A stretch of 64,000 bases of DNA, from assembly GCA_015229045.1 (NCBI GenBank), contig JADGCJ010000002.1, forward strand, positions 54,332 to 118,331, in the 5' to 3' direction. A program made the translations under genes and the position numbers. Below, piece after piece: positions 7,476-16,545 of the stretch. Source of the DNA: Magnetococcales bacterium (GTDB lineage Bacteria > Pseudomonadota > Magnetococcia > Magnetococcales > DC0425bin3). The notes under the pieces were generated by a model. The model worked only from the letters and a program-made list of their open reading frames with translations, was not told the origin of the DNA and ran no database searches. Each line of letters starts with the position of its first letter. Positions within the stretch are counted from its first letter, which is position 1.

Positions 7476-10259
7476 ATGAAAAGCGTGATGCGTTGTCTGG
7501 ACGAAGGTGGAACTGTTTTGACGGTCAACCGTCGCCTGGCGCGCTTTCTGGTGGCGAGCTGCGACCAGTACAAGGTGGAGCAGGGCTTGACGGTCTGGAC
7601 GACCCCCGAGGTGCTTCCCTATGGCGGATGGCTGGAACGATGCTGGGATGAACTGACCACCTTGCCTCCTGTCCAGGGCAGGATGGACGTGGGGTTGTCA
7701 ACGGAGCGGACGTCTGATCTGGATGGAGAGTTGTCCAAACCTCCGGTCGGGATTGCCGACTGGCCCATGTTGTTGAGTCCGGCCCAGGAACAGGCTCTCT
7801 GGGAACAAATCATCGGGGCGGAAAACAGCTCCGGGCTCTTTCTCGACCTCGCCTCGGTTGTCGGGAAGGTGATGCAGGCTTACGAACTCTGGCACACATG
7901 GTCATCGGACGCGGAACCGAGGATCGATTCGGCGGGGTATGGTGTCGATAGCGATGACCAGGCCTTTCAAACCTGGATGGCCCTTTTTGAGGATCGTTGT
8001 ACGGAGGAGGGGTGGATCTCTTCAGCAAAGGTGCCGGGTTGGCTTGCCCGTTTTTCGCATCTCATATCGGTGGGTTCGCAGCTGCTCCTGGCCGGGTTCG
8101 ATCGGCTCTCTCCGGCCCAGGAGCGGCTATGGCACTCCCTTGCCCGGCAGGGGGTGACGGTTTCTCATTGGCAGCCTCCGGGGCAACAATCCAGAACATC
8201 GCGCCTGGTTTTTCCGGATCAGGAGAGTGAGATCGTTGCCGCAGCCCATTGGGCGCGTCGCTGGTTGGAGAATGATCGGCAAGGATGGATCGGGGTGGTC
8301 GTACCGGATTTGCACCGTATTCGGGATCAGGTGGCCCGCATTTTTACGACGGTTTTGCATCCCGAAACGTTGGCGATGACAACCCTTCCTGAGCGACCGC
8401 TGTTCAACATCTCCCTCGGCTGGCCTCTGATTGGTTATCCGTTGATTCAGGATATGTTTTTATTGTTGGAAGGCATGAGCGGGGCATGGTCGCTGACGGA
8501 TGTGGGGGTGTTGTTGCGTTCGCCGTGCATCGCCGGTGGTGAAAGCGAGCGGTTGCCCCGGGCGTTGCTGGATCGTCGGTTGCGTGACCGGGGATCTCTT
8601 CGTATCACCCTGGAACGGTGGCAGCAAAGCGCCGGAAAACAGTCTGGTCAGGGCCATTGTCCGCTGTTGCAGCAGCTTTTGACGCGGGCCATGGCCTTGT
8701 TGCCACCCCCTGGCATGCAGACTCCGGGAGAGTGGATCGAGACCTTTGCGCGGTGGCTCTCGGCCTGGGGTTGGCCCGGCGAGCGGAGCCTTTCCAGCCG
8801 GGAGTTTCAGACCTGGGAGGCTGGCCGGGAGTTGTTGGCGACTTTTGCCACTCTGGAGCGTGTCGTCGGGAACATCTCCCTGCCCGATGCCCTGCGGCGA
8901 TTGCGCAGCCTGGCCCGGCAGCGGTTATACCAACCTGAAACTCCCGACGCACCTGTCCAGATAGAGGGTGTCCTGGAGGCGACGGGTGAGCCTTTTTCTG
9001 CCCTTTGGTTGTTGGGGTTCTCCGGGGAGGTTTGGCCGGCAGCTCCGGATCCCAATCCCTTTTTGCCCATGGCCTGGCAGCGGCAACGGGGAGTGCCTCG
9101 TGCCTCGGCGCAAGGGGAGTTGGCCTTTGCCGAGGGCTTGACCCGGCGCTTGCTGGCTTCGGCGCCGGAGGTGGTGGTCAGCCATGCCCAACTGCTGGAG
9201 GGGCTGCCGCACCAGGTATCACCGCTGATTGCGGATGTACCGGAGATTGAAACAGATTCTCCGGAGTGGTCTTTTCTTCGGCCCGGTTGTCAGAGTACTC
9301 CCTGCACAGAGGTCTGGGAACACTATGTCGACCATCAGGGGCCGCCCTTGGCGCGTGGAACGCTGGTTTCCGGCGGGGCCAGAATCCTCAAATCACAGGC
9401 GGAATGCCCTTTTCAGGCTTTTGCTCTTCATCGACTGGGGGCGACGCCTCTGTCCGAGGTGGAAGCCATGGTGGATGCCCGTACCAGGGGAACGCTTGTT
9501 CATCATGTCATGGAGCAGTTTTGGCGGGTGACGCCATCCCTGGAACGGCTGATCGACCTCGATGCGACCACTCTCACCGAACGCATCCGCAGGAGTGTCG
9601 TGGCGGTGGTACGCAGCGAAGCTGAAAAGAAACCGGACTGGTTTCCTCCCGGCCTGCGTCGCCTGGAAGAGAAACGTCTGATCCGCCTCCTGAGTTTTTG
9701 GCTCGAACTGGAGCGGAGTCGAACCAGGCCATTCCAGGTCATCTCCCAGGAGGGCTCCCGACAATTGGCTGTAGGGGGACTGGTTCTTGAGCTGCGTCCG
9801 GATCGGGTAGACCAGCTGGATGATGGTCGTCATGTGGTCATCGATTACAAAACAGGAGATCCCAGTTTAAGTCACTGGCGCGTGCCGCGTCTCCGTGAAC
9901 CCCAGCTCCCTCTGTACTGCCTTATTCAGGGGGAGTCCGTCGCCGCTCTGGTTTTTGCCAAGGTGCGATCCGACAAACCTGAATGGATCGGACTTGGGGA
10001 GGAGGATGGTCTGCTTCCATTGCACAACAGCATGGAAAAGACCCTGCGTTCTTTGGGGGTTGCCGATTGGTCGGGGCTGTTGTCTCTTTGGCGGGATGAC
10101 CTGACTGGATTGGCTGAGGAGTTTCTGGCTGGCAGGGCTGTGGTTTCACCCCTGGCCGGGGCTTGTGACCGTTGCCGACTCGCCCCTTTGTGCCGCATTC
10201 ACGCCAGCGAAACTTTTTCAGAACCGGCCGATCAGACAAGCGATCATGAAGGGGAGTGA
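7476..10259 (+). CDS. AddB-like iron-sulfur PD-(D/E)XK nuclease, DNA repair
   Basis: A 927-residue relative of AddB and of the proteobacterial 'probable DNA repair protein' family that works with a UvrD-type helicase in end resection. The N-terminal region has an inactivated-helicase look (TVNRRLARFL, no intact Walker A). The C-terminal RecB-family nuclease core is seen as ELRPDRVDQL then VIDYKTG near residue 790. The four cysteines of an AddB-type 4Fe-4S cluster are present: one in AECPFQAF near residue 645 and three in CDRCRLAPLC near residue 900 (CxxCx5C). ATG 7476 has AGGA just upstream; an in-frame ATG at 7437 is possible. Its likely helicase partner is the addA-like gene at the left edge, not adjacent as is usual. 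Confidence 0.87.
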   Translation: MKSVMRCLDEGGTVLTVNRRLARFLVASCDQYKVEQGLTVWTTPEVLPYGGWLERCWDELTTLPPVQGRMDVGLSTERTSDLDGELSKPPVGIADWPMLLSPAQEQALWEQIIGAENSSGLFLDLASVVGKVMQAYELWHTWSSDAEPRIDSAGYGVDSDDQAFQTWMALFEDRCTEEGWISSAKVPGWLARFSHLISVGSQLLLAGFDRLSPAQERLWHSLARQGVTVSHWQPPGQQSRTSRLVFPDQESEIVAAAHWARRWLENDRQGWIGVVVPDLHRIRDQVARIFTTVLHPETLAMTTLPERPLFNISLGWPLIGYPLIQDMFLLLEGMSGAWSLTDVGVLLRSPCIAGGESERLPRALLDRRLRDRGSLRITLERWQQSAGKQSGQGHCPLLQQLLTRAMALLPPPGMQTPGEWIETFARWLSAWGWPGERSLSSREFQTWEAGRELLATFATLERVVGNISLPDALRRLRSLARQRLYQPETPDAPVQIEGVLEATGEPFSALWLLGFSGEVWPAAPDPNPFLPMAWQRQRGVPRASAQGELAFAEGLTRRLLASAPEVVVSHAQLLEGLPHQVSPLIADVPEIETDSPEWSFLRPGCQSTPCTEVWEHYVDHQGPPLARGTLVSGGARILKSQAECPFQAFALHRLGATPLSEVEAMVDARTRGTLVHHVMEQFWRVTPSLERLIDLDATTLTERIRRSVVAVVRSEAEKKPDWFPPGLRRLEEKRLIRLLSFWLELERSRTRPFQVISQEGSRQLAVGGLVLELRPDRVDQLDDGRHVVIDYKTGDPSLSHWRVPRLREPQLPLYCLIQGESVAALVFAKVRSDKPEWIGLGEEDGLLPLHNSMEKTLRSLGVADWSGLLSLWRDDLTGLAEEFLAGRAVVSPLAGACDRCRLAPLCRIHASETFSEPADQTSDHEGE

Positions 10260-10305
10260 CTCTGTCCAGACCCGGATGGCTCGACGGGCCATGCCACTTT
10301 TCTGA

Positions 10306-11602
10306 TCAGGATGGATGCGAGGTGGTGGGAGTATCGATCCAGCGTTGTTTCCAGGCTTGCGCCATGAGGACGCCCCACAGGGAGTATTGCCAGTTGCGTT
10401 CCCGGGAGAGATGCTCTTCCCACCGTTTGCGAATGAGAGGCGCATCGAACAGTCCATCGGCATGCAATCGTCGTGCATCGAGGAGATCTTCGGCCCAGTC
10501 GCGCAGAGGGCCGCGCAGCCAGCTGTCGATGGGGACACCAAAACCCATTTTGGGCCGCCTGATCAGGGATGCCGGCACATAACGGTAGAGTACCTGCCGC
10601 AACAGCCATTTGCTTTCGTCGGCACGAATTTTCCAGTTCTGGGGCAGTCGCCAGGCGAATTCGACGACGCGATGATCGAGCAGAGGGACGCGCGCCTCCA
10701 GTCCCACGGCCATGCTGGCCCGATCCACCTTGGCCAGAATGTCATCCGGAAGGTAGGTCAGGATGTCCAAAAGCTGCATCTGTTCGGTATCCCCCGTCAG
10801 GCAGGCCAGAGAGGAGTTCGCATGGGGCAGGGGGGGCGCCGCTCCTTCACCAACCACCACCTCCTGATGCAAAGGCCAGACAGAGAGCAGTTGCGAATGG
10901 ATGGCAGCGGTATCCTTCAAGGCCAGGATTTCGGCAAGCTTATGCAGCTTGTCTCCCAGCAGGGTGGGGCGTGATCCGCTGGGAATGATTCTGGTGACGC
11001 GATCCCAGGTGGCCGGGGAGAGAGAACGCAGCCCCCGGGCTGTCCATTGGCGCGATCGATGGGGCAGGAGCCGAAAGATAAGCCGCAGACGGGCCGCCAT
11101 CAGATAACGATTGTACCCGGCGAAGAGTTCGTCGCCGCCATCCCCGGAGAGGGCCACGGTCACCTTGCTGCGCGACAGGGATGAGACCAGACAGGTTGGA
11201 ATCTGCGAGGAGTCGGAAAAGGGTTCGTCGTAGAGTTCCGGCAAGTGCGGGACCAGATCAAGGGCATGCGACGGTCCGACATGGAGTTCGGTGTGATCGG
11301 TGCCGAGATGCCTGGCCACTTTTCGGGCAAAATGGGCTTCGTTGTGGTCTTTTTCGTGAAAGCCGATGGCAAAGGTTTTGACAGGACGTTGGCTTTCCGC
11401 CTGCATCAGGGCCACGACGGTGGAACTGTCCACACCACCAGACAGGAAGGCACCAACAGGGACATCGGCCACCATGCGTTGTCTTATGGCATCCATCCGG
11501 CCCCCGCAGGGCCAGGGTATCGGCCATGCGCGTCACAACAGCCACCTGAGTGGCCTTGTCGGTGCCAGCCGTCAAGTCCCAAAACCCGGTTATTCCGCAC
11601 AC
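10306..11602 (-). pseudogene. asnB: asparagine synthetase (glutamine-hydrolysing), internally deleted
   Basis: The gene opens normally at GTG 11600-11602 with MCGITGFWD, whose Cys2 is the glutaminase nucleophile, and runs to RGPDG (about 35 residues). The rest of the class II glutaminase domain, roughly 200 residues in the family, is absent. The sequence jumps at about 11497 to the start of the synthetase domain in a different frame (DAIRQRMVADVPVGAFLSGGVDSS). That domain then runs intact for 396 residues from ATG 11496, including the ATP pyrophosphatase motif SGGVDSS and SGDGGDELFAGYNRY. The downstream ORF has its own GGGGG-like ribosome site, so an ammonia-dependent synthetase-only product is conceivable. 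Genuine decay and assembly error cannot be separated here. Confidence 0.85.
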
Positions 11603-12150
11603 GACGACATCTTGCCTTGGACCAAAAGGATGGTGAGCATAACTTCCTGATAAGATTTATGATTTATATCAATTTTATGGGTCGACATTTGACCGGGTAC
11701 ACATACATTCCTTCCGCTCCGGACACGCTCGCAACGGGACGTTCAAAGCGACCAGGGGGGCTTCACCTTCAACGACACCAGAGTCAGCACTGTATGGAAG
11801 AGAGACAGAGGTATGGGGGGTGGGGAAGGGCGGTGCCGCTCCTGTCAGGCGGATACGTCCCGTCAGGCCACAACAGTCCGGGTGTGGTGATGCAAAGAAC
11901 GAATCCTCGGTTGCATCCGGTACCCGGCGGGGAGAGTGAATGTTATCGCGTTTTTTGTCAACTATTTTCAAGACGGCGAGGCCCCGGCTTTCAAGGGTGA
12001 CAGGCAAGCAAACCATCTGTTTAAAGAGCGCTCTTCTCCCCCACGACTCTATGGCATCCATTGCAAAGTGAGCCGACGCAGTTCATCCTGTGGGGGAGTT
12101 TTGCGTCGTACACTGTTAAACGGTCAACTCACTGAATGGGAAATGGAAAA
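11603..12150. other. intergenic region, no convincing gene
   Basis: About 550 bases between the divergent asnB remnant and the MBL gene. An AT-rich stretch at 11640-11690 is a plausible promoter zone. Open frames on both strands through 11675-12061 have unnatural composition and no ribosome site or recognisable motif, so none is called. Confidence 0.4.
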
Positions 12151-13146
12151 ATGAGTTCTGCACGCTACCAGGATCCCGGATATGGCATCACCCTGATCGA
12201 TACCGGCTATCACCGGGCCGAGTATGCCGCCAGTTACCTGATCGAGGACGATGGGGTTGCGGCCTTTGTCGAAACGGGTGCCACGCCGGGTGTCCCCTCT
12301 CTCCTGGCGGAACTGGATCGACGCAATGTTTCTCGAGAGGCGGTTGCCTATGTCATTGTGAGTCATGTCCATTTGGATCATGCGGGCGGGGCTGGCGTGT
12401 TGCTTTCCCATCTGCCCAATGCGCACCTTGTGGTTCACACGCTGGGTGCGCCTCACCTGATCGATCCGTCGCGGCTGAGCGCCAGCGCTCTCGAAGTGTA
12501 CGGTGAGGTGGCTTTTCGCCAATCTTTTCAGGAGATTCGACCCATTCCGGAAACCAGGGTCATCAAAGGTCACGACGGCTTGCAGTTGCCCCTGGGCAGC
12601 CGGACGCTGACCCTTTATGACACCCCCGGTCATGCCCGGCACCATATCTGTGTCTGGGACGACAAAAGCCGGGGTCTCTTTAGCGGCGATGCCTTCGGTA
12701 TCGCTTATCGGGAACTCGATAACGATGGACAGCCCCTGATCTTTCCCGCCACCACTCCCACCCAGTTCGATCCGGAAACGATGCGCCGCTCCATAGACCG
12801 TCTGGCCAGTCTGCAACCCCGAACCGTGTTTTTGACCCATTATGGGCCACTGCCTTTTTCCCCCTATCTGAGCGAAACCTTGCACCAGCTTCTGGATGCC
12901 TATGTGACCGTCGCCCAACGCCATGCCACCGATGGACAGGCCCGGCATGGTCATCTGGTCGCAGGGATTGAAAAAACCCTCCTGGATTTTCTGGCCAGGT
13001 CTCCTTGCAGCCTGCCCCTCGCGACCCGCCGGGAGTTGTTGGCCATGGATGTCGAAATCAATGCCCAGGGCCTGGCCAACTGGCTGGATCGGGAGCTGCG
13101 GGCGCAACAGATCACCCCCTCCGCTCACCAACCAGGGCGACGCTGA
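12151..13146 (+). CDS. MBL-fold metallo-hydrolase
   Basis: Metallo-beta-lactamase-fold hydrolase of 331 residues. The dinuclear metal site is visible: HVHLDHAGG near residue 72, a later H in TPGHARHH, D in FSGDAFG, and H in LTHYGP. The family includes glyoxalase II-like thioesterases, lactonases and other hydrolases; the C-terminal 100 residues are helical and not diagnostic, so the substrate is not assigned. ATG 12151 is chosen with GGAAATGGA just upstream; an in-frame ATG at 12136 is an alternative. Its 3' end overlaps the convergent CDF transporter gene by 35 bases. Confidence 0.82.
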   Translation: MSSARYQDPGYGITLIDTGYHRAEYAASYLIEDDGVAAFVETGATPGVPSLLAELDRRNVSREAVAYVIVSHVHLDHAGGAGVLLSHLPNAHLVVHTLGAPHLIDPSRLSASALEVYGEVAFRQSFQEIRPIPETRVIKGHDGLQLPLGSRTLTLYDTPGHARHHICVWDDKSRGLFSGDAFGIAYRELDNDGQPLIFPATTPTQFDPETMRRSIDRLASLQPRTVFLTHYGPLPFSPYLSETLHQLLDAYVTVAQRHATDGQARHGHLVAGIEKTLLDFLARSPCSLPLATRRELLAMDVEINAQGLANWLDRELRAQQITPSAHQPGRR

Positions 13147-14290
13147 TGCGTACTTCCGTCACAGGGGGGAGTGTCGCCAGTAAACGCTGGCAAAGATCTT
13201 TGCCGACGGCGTGTATGTTGGCCTGATCGGGGTGATCCTGGGCCACTTCCAGCACCAGATCCAGGATGATGCCCTCCATGGTGTAGTGTGGCGTCAGGTG
13301 GACCAGTCGCGAAAAAGCTTTTCCCTTTCCGATCTCTTTTTCCACCTCCTCGGTCAGGTTCGAGCGGTTTGACAGCGCTGGCAGGGCTTCGAGTTGATCA
13401 TCCACGGTGTCGACGTGGACCAGAACCTCGGTGACGGCGGCGACATGTTCCAGCAGTTGCAGACGCACCTTTTCTGACACCTGATGCCCTTCGGAGACGG
13501 AGAGAAAGGGGCTGACAACGACATGCACATCGACGCGAATGTCAGGCCCCATGCGTCGGGGTGTCAAAAAATGGGCCGAGTGAACCTCCGGAATCGCTTC
13601 GACCAGGGTGGAGATCTGCTGCTGAATCTGCTCGTCGATGGCTTGTGTCGAATCGGTCAACTCGTACATGGCCTCTTTCAGCAGGTCCCAGCCTGCCTTG
13701 GTGAGGATCATGGCGACGACGATGGCCGCTATGGGATCGAGAAGCGGATAACCCGCCATGGCGCCACCGATACCCACCAGGGCGGCAACGGTCGAGATGA
13801 CATCGGAGCGATGGTGCAGGGCATTGGCGATGATGGCGCGGGCATCATATTTTTTGCCGATATGCAGCGTGTAGTGAAAAAGGGCCTCCTTGGCCACAAT
13901 GGAGAGAAAGGCCGCGATCAGGGCGATGGGCGCAGGTGGTGACAGGGCAGGGGATCCCAGCCGGGAAGCGGCATCCCAAAAGATACCCGCCGCCACCAGT
14001 AGCAGGCCCACGGCGATAAACTGTGAAGCCAGGGTTTCAAAACGGCCATGACCATAGGGATGAACATCGTCGGCATCCTGTTTGGCATAGTGCATGCCGA
14101 CCAGGACCGCCGCATCGGTGACCAGATCCGAAACGGAGTGAATGCCGTCAGCCACCATGGCAGCGGAGTGACCAAAAATCCCCGCCAGAATCTTGCCAAC
14201 CGACAGAACGACATCAACCCCAACGCCTAAAACGGTGACCCGGTGGGCGGCGGCGAAGCGTTCCTGCTTATGCTCCTCGGATGTGGCCAT
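13112..14290 (-). CDS. cation diffusion facilitator family transporter
   Basis: Inner-membrane divalent metal/proton antiporter of the CDF family, 392 residues. The transmembrane metal site is seen in helix 2 (ADGIHSVSDLVTD) and helix 5 (ALHHRSDVIST). After the membrane part there is a dimerising cytoplasmic domain and an additional C-terminal extension of about 100 residues with a second similar metal-binding-like region. ATG 14288-14290 is supported by AAGGAG with 7-base spacing; another ATG 6 bases upstream is too close to the ribosome site. The start overlaps the end of the ABC-F gene by 23 bases, so the two are translationally coupled. Substrate (Zn, Fe, Mn) is not decidable by eye; it is not specifically MamB/MamM. 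Confidence 0.88.
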   Translation of the reverse strand: MATSEEHKQERFAAAHRVTVLGVGVDVVLSVGKILAGIFGHSAAMVADGIHSVSDLVTDAAVLVGMHYAKQDADDVHPYGHGRFETLASQFIAVGLLLVAAGIFWDAASRLGSPALSPPAPIALIAAFLSIVAKEALFHYTLHIGKKYDARAIIANALHHRSDVISTVAALVGIGGAMAGYPLLDPIAAIVVAMILTKAGWDLLKEAMYELTDSTQAIDEQIQQQISTLVEAIPEVHSAHFLTPRRMGPDIRVDVHVVVSPFLSVSEGHQVSEKVRLQLLEHVAAVTEVLVHVDTVDDQLEALPALSNRSNLTEEVEKEIGKGKAFSRLVHLTPHYTMEGIILDLVLEVAQDHPDQANIHAVGKDLCQRLLATLPPVTEVRISVALVGERRG

Positions 14291-16265
14291 CGGCATGCTC
14301 CTTCCGTGCGTGACTCTCCTGTTCTTCGATGGAGAGGGAGACCTGCTCCCATTCTGCCATGAGAAGTTCCAGACTGCGAGCCAACTCTCCCTCCCGGGCC
14401 AGGGCGCCCTTGAGGGCCTCTTTTTGGGAGGCCTCGTAGAGGGTGGCATCAGCCAGTCGTTCCCGCAAGAGGGATTGCTCCTGTTCCAGGGTGTGAATTT
14501 TTTTCTCCAGGGTTTGGGAGAGTGACCTCAGTTCGCGTGTTTCCCGATGCAGGCGGTTGCGAATCTCCGCCGCCTGACGTCGCATGTCCCGTTCGGAGCG
14601 TGGCGGCGGGGTTTTCTCGCCGCTTGCATCCGTCGCCGGTGCCTGGGTTGGGGCAGTACGGGCCGATGTTATCTGGGCCAGATATCCTTCCAGGCCCTCT
14701 TCGAGGGGGCGGATGGCACCATCGCCGGCCACGAGATAGCGGTCACAAACCCCCTCCAGCAAATCCCGATCGTGCGAAACCAGGATCAAGGTGCCGGTGT
14801 AGGACTCCAGGGCCTCTCCCAGGTTGGCGCGGGCAAACATGTCGAGATGATTGGTTGGTTCGTCCAGGAGCAAAAAATTGCTGCCGGTCAAAAACAGGCG
14901 GGCCAGGGCCAGCCGTGCCCGTTCACCGCCGGAGAGGACACCCACCCGGTTGAAGACCATCTCTCCGGAGAAGAGAAAGCCGCCCAACAGGGAACGGATC
15001 GCATTTTCGGGCATCTCCCGGTCGGCGATGGAGCGGGCCGATTCCAGAATGGTATGGCCTGGATCCAGGGCATCCATGGCATGCTGGGCATAGTAGGCAG
15101 CGCGGACCCGGTCCCCGAGTTGCAGGGTTCCGGCATCGGGCGCCACCTGCCCGGCGATCAATTTGAGAAAGGTACTCTTGCCATAGCCGTTGGCCCCCAG
15201 CAGGCCGATCTTTTCTCCTCGCCAGAGGGAGAGATCCACCCCCGAGAAGACCTTTTTCTCGCCAAAACTTTTGCTCAAGGCGCGGACCGACACCACCTCG
15301 CGGGCACAGGGAGCCGGTTCGGGCAGACGAATGCGCGGGGCGTTGACGCTCTCTTGGGGACGATCGACCGGGGCGAGCTTTTCCAGGGCCTTGACCCGGC
15401 TCTGCACCTGTCTGGCCTTGGTCGCCTTGGCGCGAAAACGGTTGATGAAGCGCTCCAGTTCCGCCGCTTTCTGGTCGCGTTTTTCCGCCTCCTTTTCCAG
15501 CAGGCGCAAACGGGTGGCTTTTTGTTCCAGGTAGGCATCAAAGGCCCCCTGATAGCGGGTCAGGGCGCCGCTGCCCATCTCGATGGTCACCTCGGTGACA
15601 CGGTTGAGAAAGGCGCGGTCGTGCGAGACGACGACCAGGGTTCCCGGCAGACGTTTCAGGTAGGATTCGAGCCAGGTGACCGATTCCAGATCCAGATGGT
15701 TGGTCGGCTCGTCGAGCAGCATCAGGTCGGAACGGGAGAAGAGCAGTTGCGCCAGCGCCACGCGCATGCGCCAGCCACCGGAAAATGATGCCAATGGCTG
15801 ATCCAGATCGGTGCGGGAGAAGCCCAGACCCATCAGGATGGCCCCGGCCCGGGCGTGGGCCGAGTAGGCATCGATGGTTTCAAGGCGATGATCGATCTCG
15901 CCAAGCCGGTGGGAGAGTTGCTCCTGCCGGGCGGGGGTTTGGGCCTGGTTGATTGCCTGATGCTGACATTCGCGCTCCTCTTCCAGGGCGATCAACTCCT
16001 GATCCCCTTGCAGGGTTTCGGTCAGGATCGATTGCGCCGATCCGGCCAGCTCCTGGCGCAAAATGCCCATTCGGGCGCGAGGCAGCACCTCGACCCGACC
16101 GGCATCGGTCTCCTCCTGGCCGAGAAGGATACGAAACAGCGTCGTTTTTCCCGCCCCGTTGGGTCCGATCAAGCCAACCTTTTCACCGGCATGGATGGCC
16201 AGATCGGCGTTGTCCAGCAGGATGCGCGGGCCAAAACGTTTACTGACTTTTTCCAGTCGCAGCAT
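14268..16265 (-). CDS. ABC-F family ATPase (Uup/YheS-like)
   Basis: Soluble duplicated ATP-binding cassette protein without membrane domain, 665 residues. First cassette: GPNGAGKTT near residue 36, signature SGGWRMRVALA, Walker B LLDEPTNHLD. Second cassette: GANGYGKST, signature SGGERARLALA and LLDEPTNHLD. The inter-domain linker is long and charged, and a C-terminal coiled coil of about 80 residues (RETRELRSLSQTLEKKI onward) matches the Uup-type tail. ABC-F proteins act on ribosomes; Uup and YheS relatives are linked to stalled-ribosome rescue and transposon stability. ATG 16263-16265 is the conserved start; it overlaps a truncated antitoxin frame upstream. Confidence 0.9.
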   Translation of the reverse strand: MLRLEKVSKRFGPRILLDNADLAIHAGEKVGLIGPNGAGKTTLFRILLGQEETDAGRVEVLPRARMGILRQELAGSAQSILTETLQGDQELIALEEERECQHQAINQAQTPARQEQLSHRLGEIDHRLETIDAYSAHARAGAILMGLGFSRTDLDQPLASFSGGWRMRVALAQLLFSRSDLMLLDEPTNHLDLESVTWLESYLKRLPGTLVVVSHDRAFLNRVTEVTIEMGSGALTRYQGAFDAYLEQKATRLRLLEKEAEKRDQKAAELERFINRFRAKATKARQVQSRVKALEKLAPVDRPQESVNAPRIRLPEPAPCAREVVSVRALSKSFGEKKVFSGVDLSLWRGEKIGLLGANGYGKSTFLKLIAGQVAPDAGTLQLGDRVRAAYYAQHAMDALDPGHTILESARSIADREMPENAIRSLLGGFLFSGEMVFNRVGVLSGGERARLALARLFLTGSNFLLLDEPTNHLDMFARANLGEALESYTGTLILVSHDRDLLEGVCDRYLVAGDGAIRPLEEGLEGYLAQITSARTAPTQAPATDASGEKTPPPRSERDMRRQAAEIRNRLHRETRELRSLSQTLEKKIHTLEQEQSLLRERLADATLYEASQKEALKGALAREGELARSLELLMAEWEQVSLSIEEQESHARKEHADGHIRGA

Positions 16266-16407
16266 GATGATTTTTGTCCCTGCGCAGAGAGGCCCTGGCG
16301 CAAGATGTGATGCGGTCGATTTCCTGTTCGACGTTTGGCACCGATTGCCACTCACCCCGTTCGTAGGAGGCGAGAATTTCTTCTTCGAGCTTGCGTTCTT
16401 CATCCAT
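16240..16407 (-). pseudogene. CopG-type antitoxin fragment (truncated at C-terminus)
   Basis: A 55-residue frame starting at ATG 16405-16407 with GGAGG ten bases upstream. Its EEEILASYERGEWQSVPN segment closely follows the N-terminal pattern of the CopG-antitoxin family (E-ILxSxExGEWxSVxN), followed by ...CARASLRRDK. In that family the RDK is normally followed by a ribbon-helix-helix region beginning RINIRIS. Here the similarity stops and the frame runs into the first codons of the ABC-F gene in another frame. No toxin gene is seen beside it. This is most simply a decayed, truncated antitoxin; a functional 55-residue product cannot be excluded. Confidence 0.6.
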
Positions 16408-16450
16408 AGCCAAAGGGCCTCCAGGCAATCGTCCTTGTTCAAAGGACGAG

Positions 16451-16486
16451 AAAACAAAAACCTCCCCCGGCACGAGCCAGGGGAGG
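16451..16486 (-). terminator. Rho-independent terminator of htpG
   Basis: Read on the minus strand, a perfect 7-bp GC stem (CCTCCCC / GGGGAGG) with a 12-base loop is followed by TTTTTGTTTT. It lies about 60 bases beyond the htpG stop and upstream of the truncated antitoxin frame. Confidence 0.85.
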
Positions 16487-16545
16487 CCAGATCCTACATG
16501 AATTGTACCCGACAGGCGATGGTATGCGAACCAGGGTGGGTCGGC

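Noticed and set aside
11675..12061. Leftward 128-codon frame between asnB and the MBL gene
   Set aside because: No ribosome site, no motif, Pro/Ser/Arg-rich composition; considered intergenic.
13112..14290. MamB/MamM magnetosome transporter
   Set aside because: The gene is a general CDF transporter with an extra C-terminal extension and no neighbouring mam genes; nothing specific to magnetosomes was found in the window.
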